DNA of 64,000 nucleotides from Gammaproteobacteria bacterium. Lineage in GTDB: Bacteria > Pseudomonadota > Gammaproteobacteria > Pseudomonadales > Halieaceae. Positions 51,287-59,903 of this stretch are shown here, piece after piece. Each line of letters opens with the position of its first letter. Within the stretch, counting starts at the first letter, position 1. Under the pieces are notes generated by a model that was not told the origin of the DNA, ran no database searches, and worked only from the letters and a program-made list of their open reading frames with translations. The DNA lies in contig JAUHXH010000004.1 in NCBI GenBank assembly GCA_030427085.1, forward strand, positions 186,001 through 250,000, read 5' to 3'. The translations under genes and the position numbers were made by a program.

Positions 51287-53224
51287 ATGATTGCCACGCT
51301 GCAGAAAGACTCGATTGTAACTATTAGAAATAGGCGATTGAATGTTGAAGAGCTGAACATGACGACTGGCCAAATTCGCCTTGTCGACGGAATGGGAAGG
51401 GCCTGGATTAAGACCATCTCTGAGTTCACGGAACTCTACCTTAGCAAGGAATTGAAACTAAAGCCGAATGAACGGGACATGCATGTCTGCGCAGAGAGTA
51501 GTCGACGTTCTCTAGAACGCATGCTTACCCAGAAAGAGATTGATGAAGCCCAGCGAAGGCTTGGCTATGTGATGAGCATTCTGGACGAGCAAGGCAGCAA
51601 GATTAAGTCATCTGTAGAGAGAGTCCGCCGGCTGAAACAACATGCTGTTTCAATCGGCGAGAAAGTGGCCATGAGCGACCGTAATGTGACACGTCTCTAT
51701 TCAAATTGGCATGCGAATGGACGTGTCATTGATCACTTAGTTCCGATGTATCGAAACTGTGGTAATCGTACTGAACGGCTGAAGACCCTTGTATGTGATC
51801 TCATTGAAGAGACAATCCAAAATGAATACATGAGTGAAACCAGGCCAACGGTACAGAAAATAGTAAACCTAATTAATGAACGGATAAGACGAGAGGCGAA
51901 ATATTTGGACTGCACCGAGGTTGCCAGGTCTACCGTGCAACGGAGGATAGACGCGATCCCGGCCTACGATAAATGTGTAGCGAGAGAGGGCTTCTTTGCC
52001 GCCCAACGTAAATTCCCTCATGGCTCAAAGGTAGTAGAGCCCTGCTATCTCAACCAGGAGGCGGAGTTAGACCACACACCGCTGGATGTTGAGGTACTTT
52101 GCCCTGATACGGGAGAGGTAATTGGCCGGGTTTGGCTGACTCTGGAAGTGGAGAGAAAAGCCGGTTTGATCAGGGGATATTACCTCTCCCCCAATGCCCC
52201 AAGCGCTAGAAGTGTGATTGAAACCGTTAAATGTGCGGCCCTTCCAAAGGACCACATACTGCAGCGATATGACGAAACCAAAGATTCTGAGTGGCCTTGT
52301 TGGGGTCAGGTTACGACCTTGGTAGTCGACAACGGACCTGACCTGCATAGCAAGCTCGTCCTAAACGGAATGACAAATCTCGGCATTACCGTCCAATACA
52401 ATCCGAAGGGGAACCCTCGCTATAAAGGAAAGGTAGAGCGGGTGCTAGGTGTACTTAATGAGGAAATAACAGAGATTATGCCGGGTCGTACATTCTCGAA
52501 CTATGTTGTCAAAGGAGACTACAAATCGAAGAAGAATGCGATTCTAACTCTAGATGACTTAGAAAAAATTCTGGTTATTTGGATCGTCAGAGACTTTCAC
52601 CAGCGCAAGGTTCGTCAAACTAAGATGTCGCGCCTGGAAAAATGGAAGCAGCATGAAATGGAAATTCCAGCGATTGGACTACCGCCAACGGCCGAGGACT
52701 TCGACAAGCTCCTCTGGAAGAAAGATTCAAGAACACTTGGCTACAAAGGCGTTGAGATTAATTGTCGGTACTACAACTCAGTTGAGCTACAGAATATCGC
52801 CAAGTTGAAGAATCACGGTTGTAAAGTCGACGTATACACGGATGAGACAGATATCAGCATTATTCGCGTGAACATACCAGGCACTGAAGACGTGATCGAT
52901 GTAGGTCTCGCTGATAGCGAGTACGCCCGATTGAACCTAAGTCTCGACGACCATGAACAGGCCATCGAATTAGCAAGAAAGCGAAACCCCAGTATCAAAA
53001 GGCCAGGGAAGCTTTCGGAGGCAATGCTGATGTCAGCTTGGAACGAGATCATACGTATCCGCGAGGAAGCTGCCGTCTCGAAAAAAGTTCGAAATCGTGA
53101 AGCTGAGAGTAAGAGACGAATTAAGTCTATCGCCAAAAAAGGCGATGGCACTCAAAAGAACAGCAAAGAGCGACACAGAGAAATTGAATCAGTGTCGTTG
53201 ATACCAAACCCGGAGGACGTTTAG
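51287..53224 (+). CDS. tnsB: Tn7-like DDE transposase TnsB
   Basis: A 645-residue integrase-fold transposase that cuts and joins the 3' ends. Catalytic triad candidates are Asp262 (ELDHTPLDV), Asp348 (TLVVDNGPD) and Glu384 (KGKVERVLGVLNEE). N-terminal HTH regions for end binding precede them, and a basic tail (KKVRNREAESKRRIKSIAKK) follows, probably for TnsC contact. It lies 21 bases after tnsA. Confidence 0.92.
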   Translation: MIATLQKDSIVTIRNRRLNVEELNMTTGQIRLVDGMGRAWIKTISEFTELYLSKELKLKPNERDMHVCAESSRRSLERMLTQKEIDEAQRRLGYVMSILDEQGSKIKSSVERVRRLKQHAVSIGEKVAMSDRNVTRLYSNWHANGRVIDHLVPMYRNCGNRTERLKTLVCDLIEETIQNEYMSETRPTVQKIVNLINERIRREAKYLDCTEVARSTVQRRIDAIPAYDKCVAREGFFAAQRKFPHGSKVVEPCYLNQEAELDHTPLDVEVLCPDTGEVIGRVWLTLEVERKAGLIRGYYLSPNAPSARSVIETVKCAALPKDHILQRYDETKDSEWPCWGQVTTLVVDNGPDLHSKLVLNGMTNLGITVQYNPKGNPRYKGKVERVLGVLNEEITEIMPGRTFSNYVVKGDYKSKKNAILTLDDLEKILVIWIVRDFHQRKVRQTKMSRLEKWKQHEMEIPAIGLPPTAEDFDKLLWKKDSRTLGYKGVEINCRYYNSVELQNIAKLKNHGCKVDVYTDETDISIIRVNIPGTEDVIDVGLADSEYARLNLSLDDHEQAIELARKRNPSIKRPGKLSEAMLMSAWNEIIRIREEAAVSKKVRNREAESKRRIKSIAKKGDGTQKNSKERHREIESVSLIPNPEDV

Positions 53225-53226
53225 CA

Positions 53227-54168
53227 ATGAATGAACCAAGTCTTGACCTGCAGGATCGACTACTTTCATCCGTCGTTCACTATGAAAAATTCGATGAGGC
53301 CTTAAGGGTTTTTGGTCGACTTACAGATTTCAGCTTAATGGGGGGAAAGGCCCAAGGTCTGCTACTTGTGGGAGAGTCCTCCAACGGCAAAACCACGCTG
53401 GCGAGAGAGATGATCGAATTGTATCCCGTCGTTAGAGAAGAGGAACGGATGCGCATCAGGGTCATAATGCTAAGTATGCCCGCGAATCCGACGATAAGAA
53501 CATTTTGCATGCGGCTTCTGGATTCGTTTGGTAGGCATTATGGAAATCGTGACTCTGAAGCGAAGCTCACTCAAGAGGTACTTGAACTGCTCAAGGGATG
53601 TGGGACTGCGATGTTAATTATCGATGAAGCACAGCACTTAGTAGATGGCAAAAAGATTAACAAAACACCTGCTGAAGTTGCTGACTGGATAAAGCAGCTT
53701 ATGAACGATGCAAATGTATCGGTATCGCTAATCGGAACACCCAGAGTTGAACAGCTACTGGTGGCCAATGGGCAACTCCGTAGCCGTTTCTCGAGGAAGA
53801 TCGAATTAACCGGTTACAGTATCGACTGTCAGGAATCCATACAGGACTTTTGTAACATTGTCGCAAGACTTATCAAAGAATCTGAATTCACAGGTGACCC
53901 TAGCTACATATACGATACAAATGCCCTGTCTCGCCTATATCACGCAACTGACGGCAGAATAGGATACATCGCTAAGCTGTTGGCAGAAGCAATCTGGATA
54001 TGCCAGTCCCAGAATGAAGACGCTCTCACCAGAGAGCATTTTGCAAAAGCGTTTGAAACTGTAGTTTGGTTTGGCGCTAGTAGTAAGAACAACCCTTTCG
54101 ATGGAGAACTTAACTATAGAAAACTAGTGGAGGAAGGTGAACCCTTTTTCCCAGGGGAAGTACATTGA
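53227..54168 (+). CDS. tnsC: Tn7-like AAA+ regulator TnsC
   Basis: A 313-residue ATPase linking target selection to the transposase. Walker A GESSNGKT (49-56) and Walker B AMLIIDEAQ (128-136); GTPRVEQLL and SRFSRKIEL fit sensor and arginine-finger regions. It is shorter than E. coli TnsC (about 555 residues), resembling the compact TniB-like form. It lies two bases after tnsB, and its stop overlaps the first tniQ start. Confidence 0.9.
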   Translation: MNEPSLDLQDRLLSSVVHYEKFDEALRVFGRLTDFSLMGGKAQGLLLVGESSNGKTTLAREMIELYPVVREEERMRIRVIMLSMPANPTIRTFCMRLLDSFGRHYGNRDSEAKLTQEVLELLKGCGTAMLIIDEAQHLVDGKKINKTPAEVADWIKQLMNDANVSVSLIGTPRVEQLLVANGQLRSRFSRKIELTGYSIDCQESIQDFCNIVARLIKESEFTGDPSYIYDTNALSRLYHATDGRIGYIAKLLAEAIWICQSQNEDALTREHFAKAFETVVWFGASSKNNPFDGELNYRKLVEEGEPFFPGEVH

Positions 54169-54887
54169 GTAGTCAGCTTCTAGTTCACCCCCGACCGAGT
54201 GTTGGACAAAGTGTTGAATGCTATCTTAGGCAGTTGGCCAGAGAAAATGGTTTTCCCAGTGCGTTGTATATGCTCAGGCAGGTTCTAGGAACTATGGGAC
54301 CGTTCTCCGATAGGATTTCGATGAGTCAGCTACGGCGATTCACCGGTCATAGTGAAGACGTGCTTTCACAAACACGATTATCACTGTTGGACTCGGAAGG
54401 TCACCCAGAATATGCCTTTGGTGCGATTAGAATACCGAGCTACCAACTTCGTTCAGATGAAGGTTACTGCCCCTTCTGTTATAAAAATCTGGGATATATG
54501 AAGGCACATTGGCGTATAGCCTGGCTTCCCGCGTGCCTGGAACATCAGTGTTGGCTTGAGCCCCACGATGGCAAAGCAGTGCATGAGGACTATATAGACT
54601 TAAACGACTTATCGCGAACCTTCAGTGTTCCCGAGTATGTTCTCAAGGTTCAGCACGTGTTGGAACAACGCTTGCAAATCGAGGCACAGCAATATGGTTC
54701 CAACCCTACTGAAGATAGTGTTATCGAACTTATTGATCAGCACCTGCTAAAAGCGCTAAAACTGGATAACATCGAGTCGATTCGTAAACGAAAACGCCGC
54801 CACCCTATGAGGTACTTTCCCTTAGACGATAAAGATACATTGAAGTTTATGGAGTGCCTTCATGTACAGCTGGCTGCTGAAGAATGA
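54165..54887 (+). CDS. tniQ: TniQ-family target-selection protein 1 (240 aa)
   Basis: A short TniQ protein. The N-terminal TniQ signature LLVHPRPSVGQSVECYLRQL is followed by a zinc finger (YCPFCYKNLGY then WLPACLEHQCWL: CxxC and CxxH). It ends soon after, with no long DNA-binding C-terminus, so it may be an adaptor to TnsC rather than the site-reading protein. It overlaps tnsC and the second tniQ by 4 bases each. Confidence 0.87.
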   Translation: MSSQLLVHPRPSVGQSVECYLRQLARENGFPSALYMLRQVLGTMGPFSDRISMSQLRRFTGHSEDVLSQTRLSLLDSEGHPEYAFGAIRIPSYQLRSDEGYCPFCYKNLGYMKAHWRIAWLPACLEHQCWLEPHDGKAVHEDYIDLNDLSRTFSVPEYVLKVQHVLEQRLQIEAQQYGSNPTEDSVIELIDQHLLKALKLDNIESIRKRKRRHPMRYFPLDDKDTLKFMECLHVQLAAEE

Positions 54888-56641
54888 CCGTCGACCGGCA
54901 TTTATTAGTATTCCCGCGACCGAAGATCGGAGAGTGCGCAAGGGCGTTTGCATGGCGGCTTTCCAAAATGAATGGCCTCCAGTCTCCCGCGCTCCTGGTT
55001 AAACACCACTCAAGTAAGCGCTGTCTGGAAGACGGTTTGTGGGATATCTACAGAAAGAATCTATCGGCCGAGTCTCTGAACGTTCTGTCTAATCGATTAA
55101 AGCGCGCTGACGAGCGTAACTGGTTGAGGTCTGGCTTCCGAGTTTGCCCAATTTGTTATAAATCTGAACCCTATCTGCGCAACAAGTGGCAGTACGCGCT
55201 GGCGCCGGTCTGCAGAGCCCACCGGCGGCCGCTTCAAGAGCTTGGCCCAATCTCTAAGCTCGATTGGTGTTTGGATGACCTGTCTCTCTGGGGGCATCCT
55301 GAAGAACTCGGTGAAGGCGATACTGGTGGATCATTAGAGCTCCAGGAGTACATTGAATTTCGTCTGGGCTTCATCGATACGTGTCCGACTACACATGTTG
55401 CTCGTCACCTCAAAAACCTCACCATCGATCAAATAGCGAAGCTGCTGATACTGCTTGGCGGGTATCTCTCTCATGGGCTTCGTTTTCAACCTCGTAAAGC
55501 TCCTGTCAAATCATCTTCTCAAGCTGCGTTTGAAGTCTTGGCTGCCGCCGCTAGCGTCCTGTGTACGCGTGATCTCGATATGAACCTATTTTTAGACAGA
55601 TTAATTAGTACGAAGGAGAAGTGTAGGAGTCTACAGGCGCGGATTGGTTACGTGCACATGGCTATGAATCGGGAGCTCCGTGATAATGAGTTCAAACCAT
55701 TTAAAGATGCGTACTACGCTGCCGTACGAGCTAAATGGCCGGAGTCAATTGATATTAAGAGTTCAGCGGTATCGCGGGCTAAGAATGGTAACTACACCAG
55801 CGGCACCGCGTTTTCGCGTAGCGTTGGCGTGAGCAGTGAAACCACTGTGAGGTGGATAGAATCAAAGCGAATTGCGGGTCACATTAGAACAACCCGGAAT
55901 GGACGGCGCCAAATATCGGTTAAGAATGGGCAGTTAGAAAAAGCTCGCCGGTTGATGTCGTCGTTTAGCCTAAAGGAAGCCGCTGAATATCTGGGTCTAA
56001 AGAAAAAAGCGGTAAGACTGCTCATCGAATCTGGGGACATTGCAGCTTGTCGTGCTACCGCAAGCGGGCCCTGGTATTTGGAAAGAGCTACTCTAGATTG
56101 GTTTACTAGTCGACTAGCGGAGAACTCCAAGAACCTTGAGAGCAAGATACCTACAGTAACCCTTGATCGATTTATGCGGTACTACGCGCCTAAGGGAGTA
56201 TCACAACATTCAGTCCTAATGGCTCTTTTAGCAGGCCAGTTAAACTTCAGGCTGCTGAAAAGCCGAGGCCGATTGAGTAAGAGGCTGTGTCTCGAGGCAG
56301 AATCTTGTAGAGATTGGTGTATCGGAAGCTCCCAATATACTGTCCCGGCCCTCGCCAGAATGCTCAAAGTGAAGCAAGACGTGGCTTACCACCTAATCAA
56401 TCAAGGCTTTATCGAATCCAGCTCCCGGGGACGTATCGGCAGAGTCGTCGGGGAGAAGGCCATTAATTCGTTCAAGGGCCGGTACGTGTTAGGGCGTGAT
56501 CTGGCATCGCAGCTGGGTGTGAGTCCGAAGTCACTAGCCGCAAGTTTGTCAGTAAAGGGGATTAACCCGGTCTCAGGCCCAGGCATCGATCGAGGTAGAC
56601 AACTAGTTTATCTTCGTAGCGAGGCGCTTAATTCTAGCTAG
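54884..56641 (+). CDS. tnsD: TnsD/TniQ-family target-selection protein 2 (585 aa)
   Basis: The TniQ domain (LLVFPRPKIGECARAFAWRL) and zinc finger (VCPICYKSEPY, APVCRAHRRPL) are followed by about 400 extra residues holding several helix-turn-helix units: SGTAFSRSVGVSSETTVRWI, FSLKEAAEYLGLKKKAVRLL, TVPALARMLKVKQDVAYHLI and GRDLASQLGVSPKSLAASL. This array suits recognition of an extended attachment site, as TnsD does for glmS. The target here is unknown, though glmS is in the same window 40 kb away. It is last in the operon. Confidence 0.85.
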   Translation: MTVDRHLLVFPRPKIGECARAFAWRLSKMNGLQSPALLVKHHSSKRCLEDGLWDIYRKNLSAESLNVLSNRLKRADERNWLRSGFRVCPICYKSEPYLRNKWQYALAPVCRAHRRPLQELGPISKLDWCLDDLSLWGHPEELGEGDTGGSLELQEYIEFRLGFIDTCPTTHVARHLKNLTIDQIAKLLILLGGYLSHGLRFQPRKAPVKSSSQAAFEVLAAAASVLCTRDLDMNLFLDRLISTKEKCRSLQARIGYVHMAMNRELRDNEFKPFKDAYYAAVRAKWPESIDIKSSAVSRAKNGNYTSGTAFSRSVGVSSETTVRWIESKRIAGHIRTTRNGRRQISVKNGQLEKARRLMSSFSLKEAAEYLGLKKKAVRLLIESGDIAACRATASGPWYLERATLDWFTSRLAENSKNLESKIPTVTLDRFMRYYAPKGVSQHSVLMALLAGQLNFRLLKSRGRLSKRLCLEAESCRDWCIGSSQYTVPALARMLKVKQDVAYHLINQGFIESSSRGRIGRVVGEKAINSFKGRYVLGRDLASQLGVSPKSLAASLSVKGINPVSGPGIDRGRQLVYLRSEALNSS

Positions 56642-56961
56642 AGTTCGCTTGCAAAGACTCGGCTAGCAGCTATCTTTTTTATTGGACGTCTGATTGAAAG
56701 TTCTGCATTGATGGAAAAATTCGAGAAATTGGTGTTGCACCAGTCCATTGCTTGGCGCTAGTACTTTAGCCGTGTCCTATCACTCGAGCACCAGAGTGTA
56801 GGGTCCAGTGCTCAAACTTTCCGCCAATCGTTAGAACAAAGAAAGGCGTCTGGCCGAGTATTTGAAGAGCCACTTAAGTAAGCGCAGATAAATCCTCTTA
56901 AGATGTAGATCGGCAATCAAAGTTCAATAGTAAGCGTTTGTGTTAACTCATGGAGAAAATT
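56642..56961. other. Gap between tnsD and the 134-residue cargo gene
   Basis: A 320-bp gene-free stretch after the transposition genes. No terminator with a T tract, no TnsB-like repeats and no ORF with a ribosome-binding site were found. It probably holds the promoter of the gene at 56962. Confidence 0.3.
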
Positions 56962-57366
56962 ATGAATGAACTGGAAGTTCTAAACGACGACTTAAGCGTA
57001 TTCTTTTCGGATGATGAGACTCTAGTTAGCGAAGTTTCGGCAGAAGAAAGGCAGATAAATGACGAGGAAGATAAATATTACTCAGGAAGCGATGAGGCTC
57101 TTACAAGATCTTGCGCGAGAATTCGATACGGTTCGTCTTGCGGTTTCGCAAAATCTGGACGTATTGCGTATGTAGTCAATGCAAGGAATGACCGCCGCGT
57201 CAGAGCGACAGTAAGAGTGAGGTGGCGTCAAGGAATCAATAATGGTCAATATGACCGGGTACACGTAATCCCAGCCGGCAGTGAAAAACAGCTTGGATGT
57301 ACGCGTAGTGGTAGCATTCCTGTGGCTGACTATAGCTTCAGCGTTGTAGGGTGTGAGGTATTGTAG
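56962..57366 (+). CDS. Unknown cargo protein with acidic leader and basic beta-rich C-terminus (134 aa)
   Basis: The ATG at 56962 has GGAG six bases upstream; that GGAG includes the upstream ATG at 56950, so the shorter form is preferred. Residues 1-45 are very acidic (NDDLSVFFSDDETLVSE, INDEEDKYY) and leader-like; residues 55-134 are basic and strand-rich (RIAYVVNARNDRRVRATVRV) with four Cys. The shape, and the position next to peptide-maturation genes, would suit a second modified precursor or an exported small protein. No family is recognised. Confidence 0.55.
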   Translation: MNELEVLNDDLSVFFSDDETLVSEVSAEERQINDEEDKYYSGSDEALTRSCARIRYGSSCGFAKSGRIAYVVNARNDRRVRATVRVRWRQGINNGQYDRVHVIPAGSEKQLGCTRSGSIPVADYSFSVVGCEVL

Positions 57367-57646
57367 TTGGGTCACTATGAGATTGACTACAGAGCGATTG
57401 GCAACGAAGTAACTCGATGGGCGTGACTGTGAGTTGCGCTCATCGTCCACCTCTATGGCTATTACCTCTTGTCTAACCCCGAGGCTGAGTGGGTTAGTGA
57501 GTTTGAGGGTGGAAATGCTAATGAATGCAGCAGCCGTTCGCATGTCTTGGTTGAAAAAGTTGGAACCTATCAGCCCCAGTTGAGATTTCTATCTTGATGG
57601 CATGGGCCTTTGATACAGCGAACTCTGATTAATCAAAGATTAGGGA
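57367..57646. other. Spacer between the unknown cargo protein and the HExxH gene
   Basis: A 280-bp region between convergent genes. No ORF with a start signal is visible. TGATTAATCA near 57628 is a small palindrome close to the end of the minus-strand operon. Nothing else is identified. Confidence 0.3.
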
Positions 57647-58720
57647 CTATATGGCTCGATCGTTTAACAACGTGATCTGCTCAAGAACGCGTTGTGAAAT
57701 CTTGTGTTTGTGTTCCTCTAATGGTTTAAGTATACCAATCTTGAATCCTTGCTCGGCTCGTTGAATCAAGTAGTCACTCTCCTGGGTCTCAAGCCCGCGT
57801 GCTACTAGCTGCCACATCTTAAAGACCGAGAACCATATAAAGCAGGCCTGAACATATGTTGAAACTGAAAGGAAGGACTGAGTCCAGGGGGATTGAACCA
57901 CTCTCTTTTGATCACAGGATGTAAAGGGGAAATCTAGCTCCACTAGATCAAGTAAGGAATGCACGGATTCGTGTAGCAAGCATTCAACTACACGCTCTAC
58001 AGATGCTGAAGATAAATGGGGATTGTGAAAAACGGGCCTACCGTGACAAATCGGTGTTGAGCATGATCTGAACCGGCCATCTGATTCATCTCTACGAACT
58101 ACTATTACATGGGTTAGGGTATTGATGATCTCTAGATGCTTTGGAGCGTATAAATCTAGGATTTCCGCTGACTTTCGAAACTTTCTCACGCATTCATCAA
58201 ATAAATCGGGCGTCCATCCCTCATGAACCCCTGTAACTTGCTCGAGTCTTCCCTGCATTTGGGTGCTATATCCGTCAACTGGTATTCCGCCCGCTATTGT
58301 TGGCGACCGGTATATCTCCTTGCCGAAAATCTTTGCGTCGCCAAGCGCAGTCCATTTACCATCGTCCTGACGGATAATGCTTTCTGAGCTAAACAGTCCA
58401 CTTGAGTCGACTAGCTCTTCGACCCTGAGGTAATACTTAAGCCTCTGGAGCAAGTGGCTTGAGTTTGTCTTGGGTTTTGATATCAATTCCCACAGTACGG
58501 GAGAGCAAATTACTCGATCAAACAACTTGGTAGAGGCGTTTGACGCGATTTTTTCTAGCTCCTCGATACACACCCGAGATGATTCCGACCGGTCAAGGCG
58601 AAGAAGTTCACCAATCCGCAGTCCGATTTCTTTTTGCCTTCTTTCTTTCAGTAATCTGAGAGTCGAACTTGTGCTCGATTTACCAGAAACTACATTGACT
58701 ATTTCTTCCACCGATATCAA
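57647..58720 (-). CDS. HExxH peptide-modification protein 2
   Basis: A 357-residue protein with ECLLHESVHSLLDL (metal ligands His250 and His254, Glu251). It is a clear paralog of the protein upstream: both have an HExxH motif followed about 40 residues later by SPW and then QACF(I/V)W. The pattern matches the HEXXH-motif family linked to radical SAM RiPP clusters, members of which are annotated as alpha-ketoglutarate-dependent peptide beta-hydroxylases (from memory). It is the last gene of the maturation operon, four bases after its paralog. Confidence 0.7.
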   Translation of the reverse strand: MISVEEIVNVVSGKSSTSSTLRLLKERRQKEIGLRIGELLRLDRSESSRVCIEELEKIASNASTKLFDRVICSPVLWELISKPKTNSSHLLQRLKYYLRVEELVDSSGLFSSESIIRQDDGKWTALGDAKIFGKEIYRSPTIAGGIPVDGYSTQMQGRLEQVTGVHEGWTPDLFDECVRKFRKSAEILDLYAPKHLEIINTLTHVIVVRRDESDGRFRSCSTPICHGRPVFHNPHLSSASVERVVECLLHESVHSLLDLVELDFPFTSCDQKRVVQSPWTQSFLSVSTYVQACFIWFSVFKMWQLVARGLETQESDYLIQRAEQGFKIGILKPLEEHKHKISQRVLEQITLLNDRAI

Positions 58721-58724
58721 AGGT

Positions 58725-59903
58725 TCAAAGCTCCGGAAAGTCCCCTTCGATAACTCGCTTCTGTATGTTGTCTATAGTTTCCACTAGTTCAGGATCTGTA
58801 TGGCATCTCCAATCCTTGATGTGATCTACCAGTCGAGATTTATAGAAGCCTGTGCGTGCATCGAACGCCATTCTGGAGCTCCTCTCTTCCCCGAATACAG
58901 CTGCGCTCTGAGGGAGAGACCAAAACATATATAGTCCATACCAGACAAAACACGCCTGCATAAACTGTCTAGGCGTGAGCGGCCTTCCGCTCCAAGGCGA
59001 CTCACTACTGTAGCCATCTCCAAAGTAGACATCCGAATCTGTCACCCAGGGTTTGAATCGTTCTTGCATATAAAGAACAGAGTGGATCGCTTCGTGGACT
59101 AAGCCATCAGCCAGTACAGCACTATCAACTCCGTGAGCTGTTGGATTGATCAAGCATGTCCGACCCACATATTGGCCTGTTGAGCCAGAAGTAAATCTCC
59201 TAGGATTTTGCTCGTCCTTACGTATTACAAGGCTAAGAGTAAATTGCCGCACGAAATCCTGTACGTTTTTGTTTACCTCTCCAATCATTTGATAGGAATC
59301 TTCTAATCGGCGAACGATCTGTTGCTCCTCCTCCAATGTATAGCAACTGATTGGCTGGTCAGAGCACAGCCTTTTGAGTTGTTCGATGCTCATTTGGGGG
59401 TTGGTGGGTTCTAGTGAAACGGCGAGTGCATGTGGACTTCGAAAGTCAATCGGTATCTTGCCGTCTAGATAAGCTGTCTCTATCACACGCCGTTTTTCGC
59501 TGGGAACTATCTTTAGATATTCTTTGTTGACTAGAGTTTTCTCTCCATTGCAAGACCATAGCAATGAATCAGATCCTTGGGGATCTATATCTTCTAGGTG
59601 CTCTGCGGCTAAGACTCTTTTAAAGTAGCTCTTGTTCTGTTCCGCACGGTTAGCGAAAAAGAAAACATAGAAACTAGTTTCTGCTGAATGGATGATCTTC
59701 TCATGATAACTGTCTTGGCAGTGGCCCCAAGAATCGATGAGTTCATCTCCATTTTGACTGTCTTCTTTCTTTATTGAAGCAAATGACCGGCCAATTGCTT
59801 TAGCTACAGTGTCGTGATAGCTGTTGAATAGGTCCGCTAGATGAGGGACAGATTCTTCGCCCCACGTGAGCCAGGATGGTGTGTTTTCTAGTGAGATACT
59901 CAT
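58725..59903 (-). CDS. HExxH peptide-modification protein 1
   Basis: A 392-residue protein with DGLVHEAIHSVLYM (His270, Glu271, His274) and the downstream SPWSGRPLTPRQFMQACFVW segment typical of the HEXXH-motif RiPP family. The N-terminal 200 residues differ from the paralog and may bind the precursor. It overlaps the radical SAM gene by 4 bases (ATGA), so it is translationally coupled. A hydroxylase acting on the precursor is the likely role; a peptidase is less likely. Confidence 0.75.
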   Translation of the reverse strand: MSISLENTPSWLTWGEESVPHLADLFNSYHDTVAKAIGRSFASIKKEDSQNGDELIDSWGHCQDSYHEKIIHSAETSFYVFFFANRAEQNKSYFKRVLAAEHLEDIDPQGSDSLLWSCNGEKTLVNKEYLKIVPSEKRRVIETAYLDGKIPIDFRSPHALAVSLEPTNPQMSIEQLKRLCSDQPISCYTLEEEQQIVRRLEDSYQMIGEVNKNVQDFVRQFTLSLVIRKDEQNPRRFTSGSTGQYVGRTCLINPTAHGVDSAVLADGLVHEAIHSVLYMQERFKPWVTDSDVYFGDGYSSESPWSGRPLTPRQFMQACFVWYGLYMFWSLPQSAAVFGEERSSRMAFDARTGFYKSRLVDHIKDWRCHTDPELVETIDNIQKRVIEGDFPEL

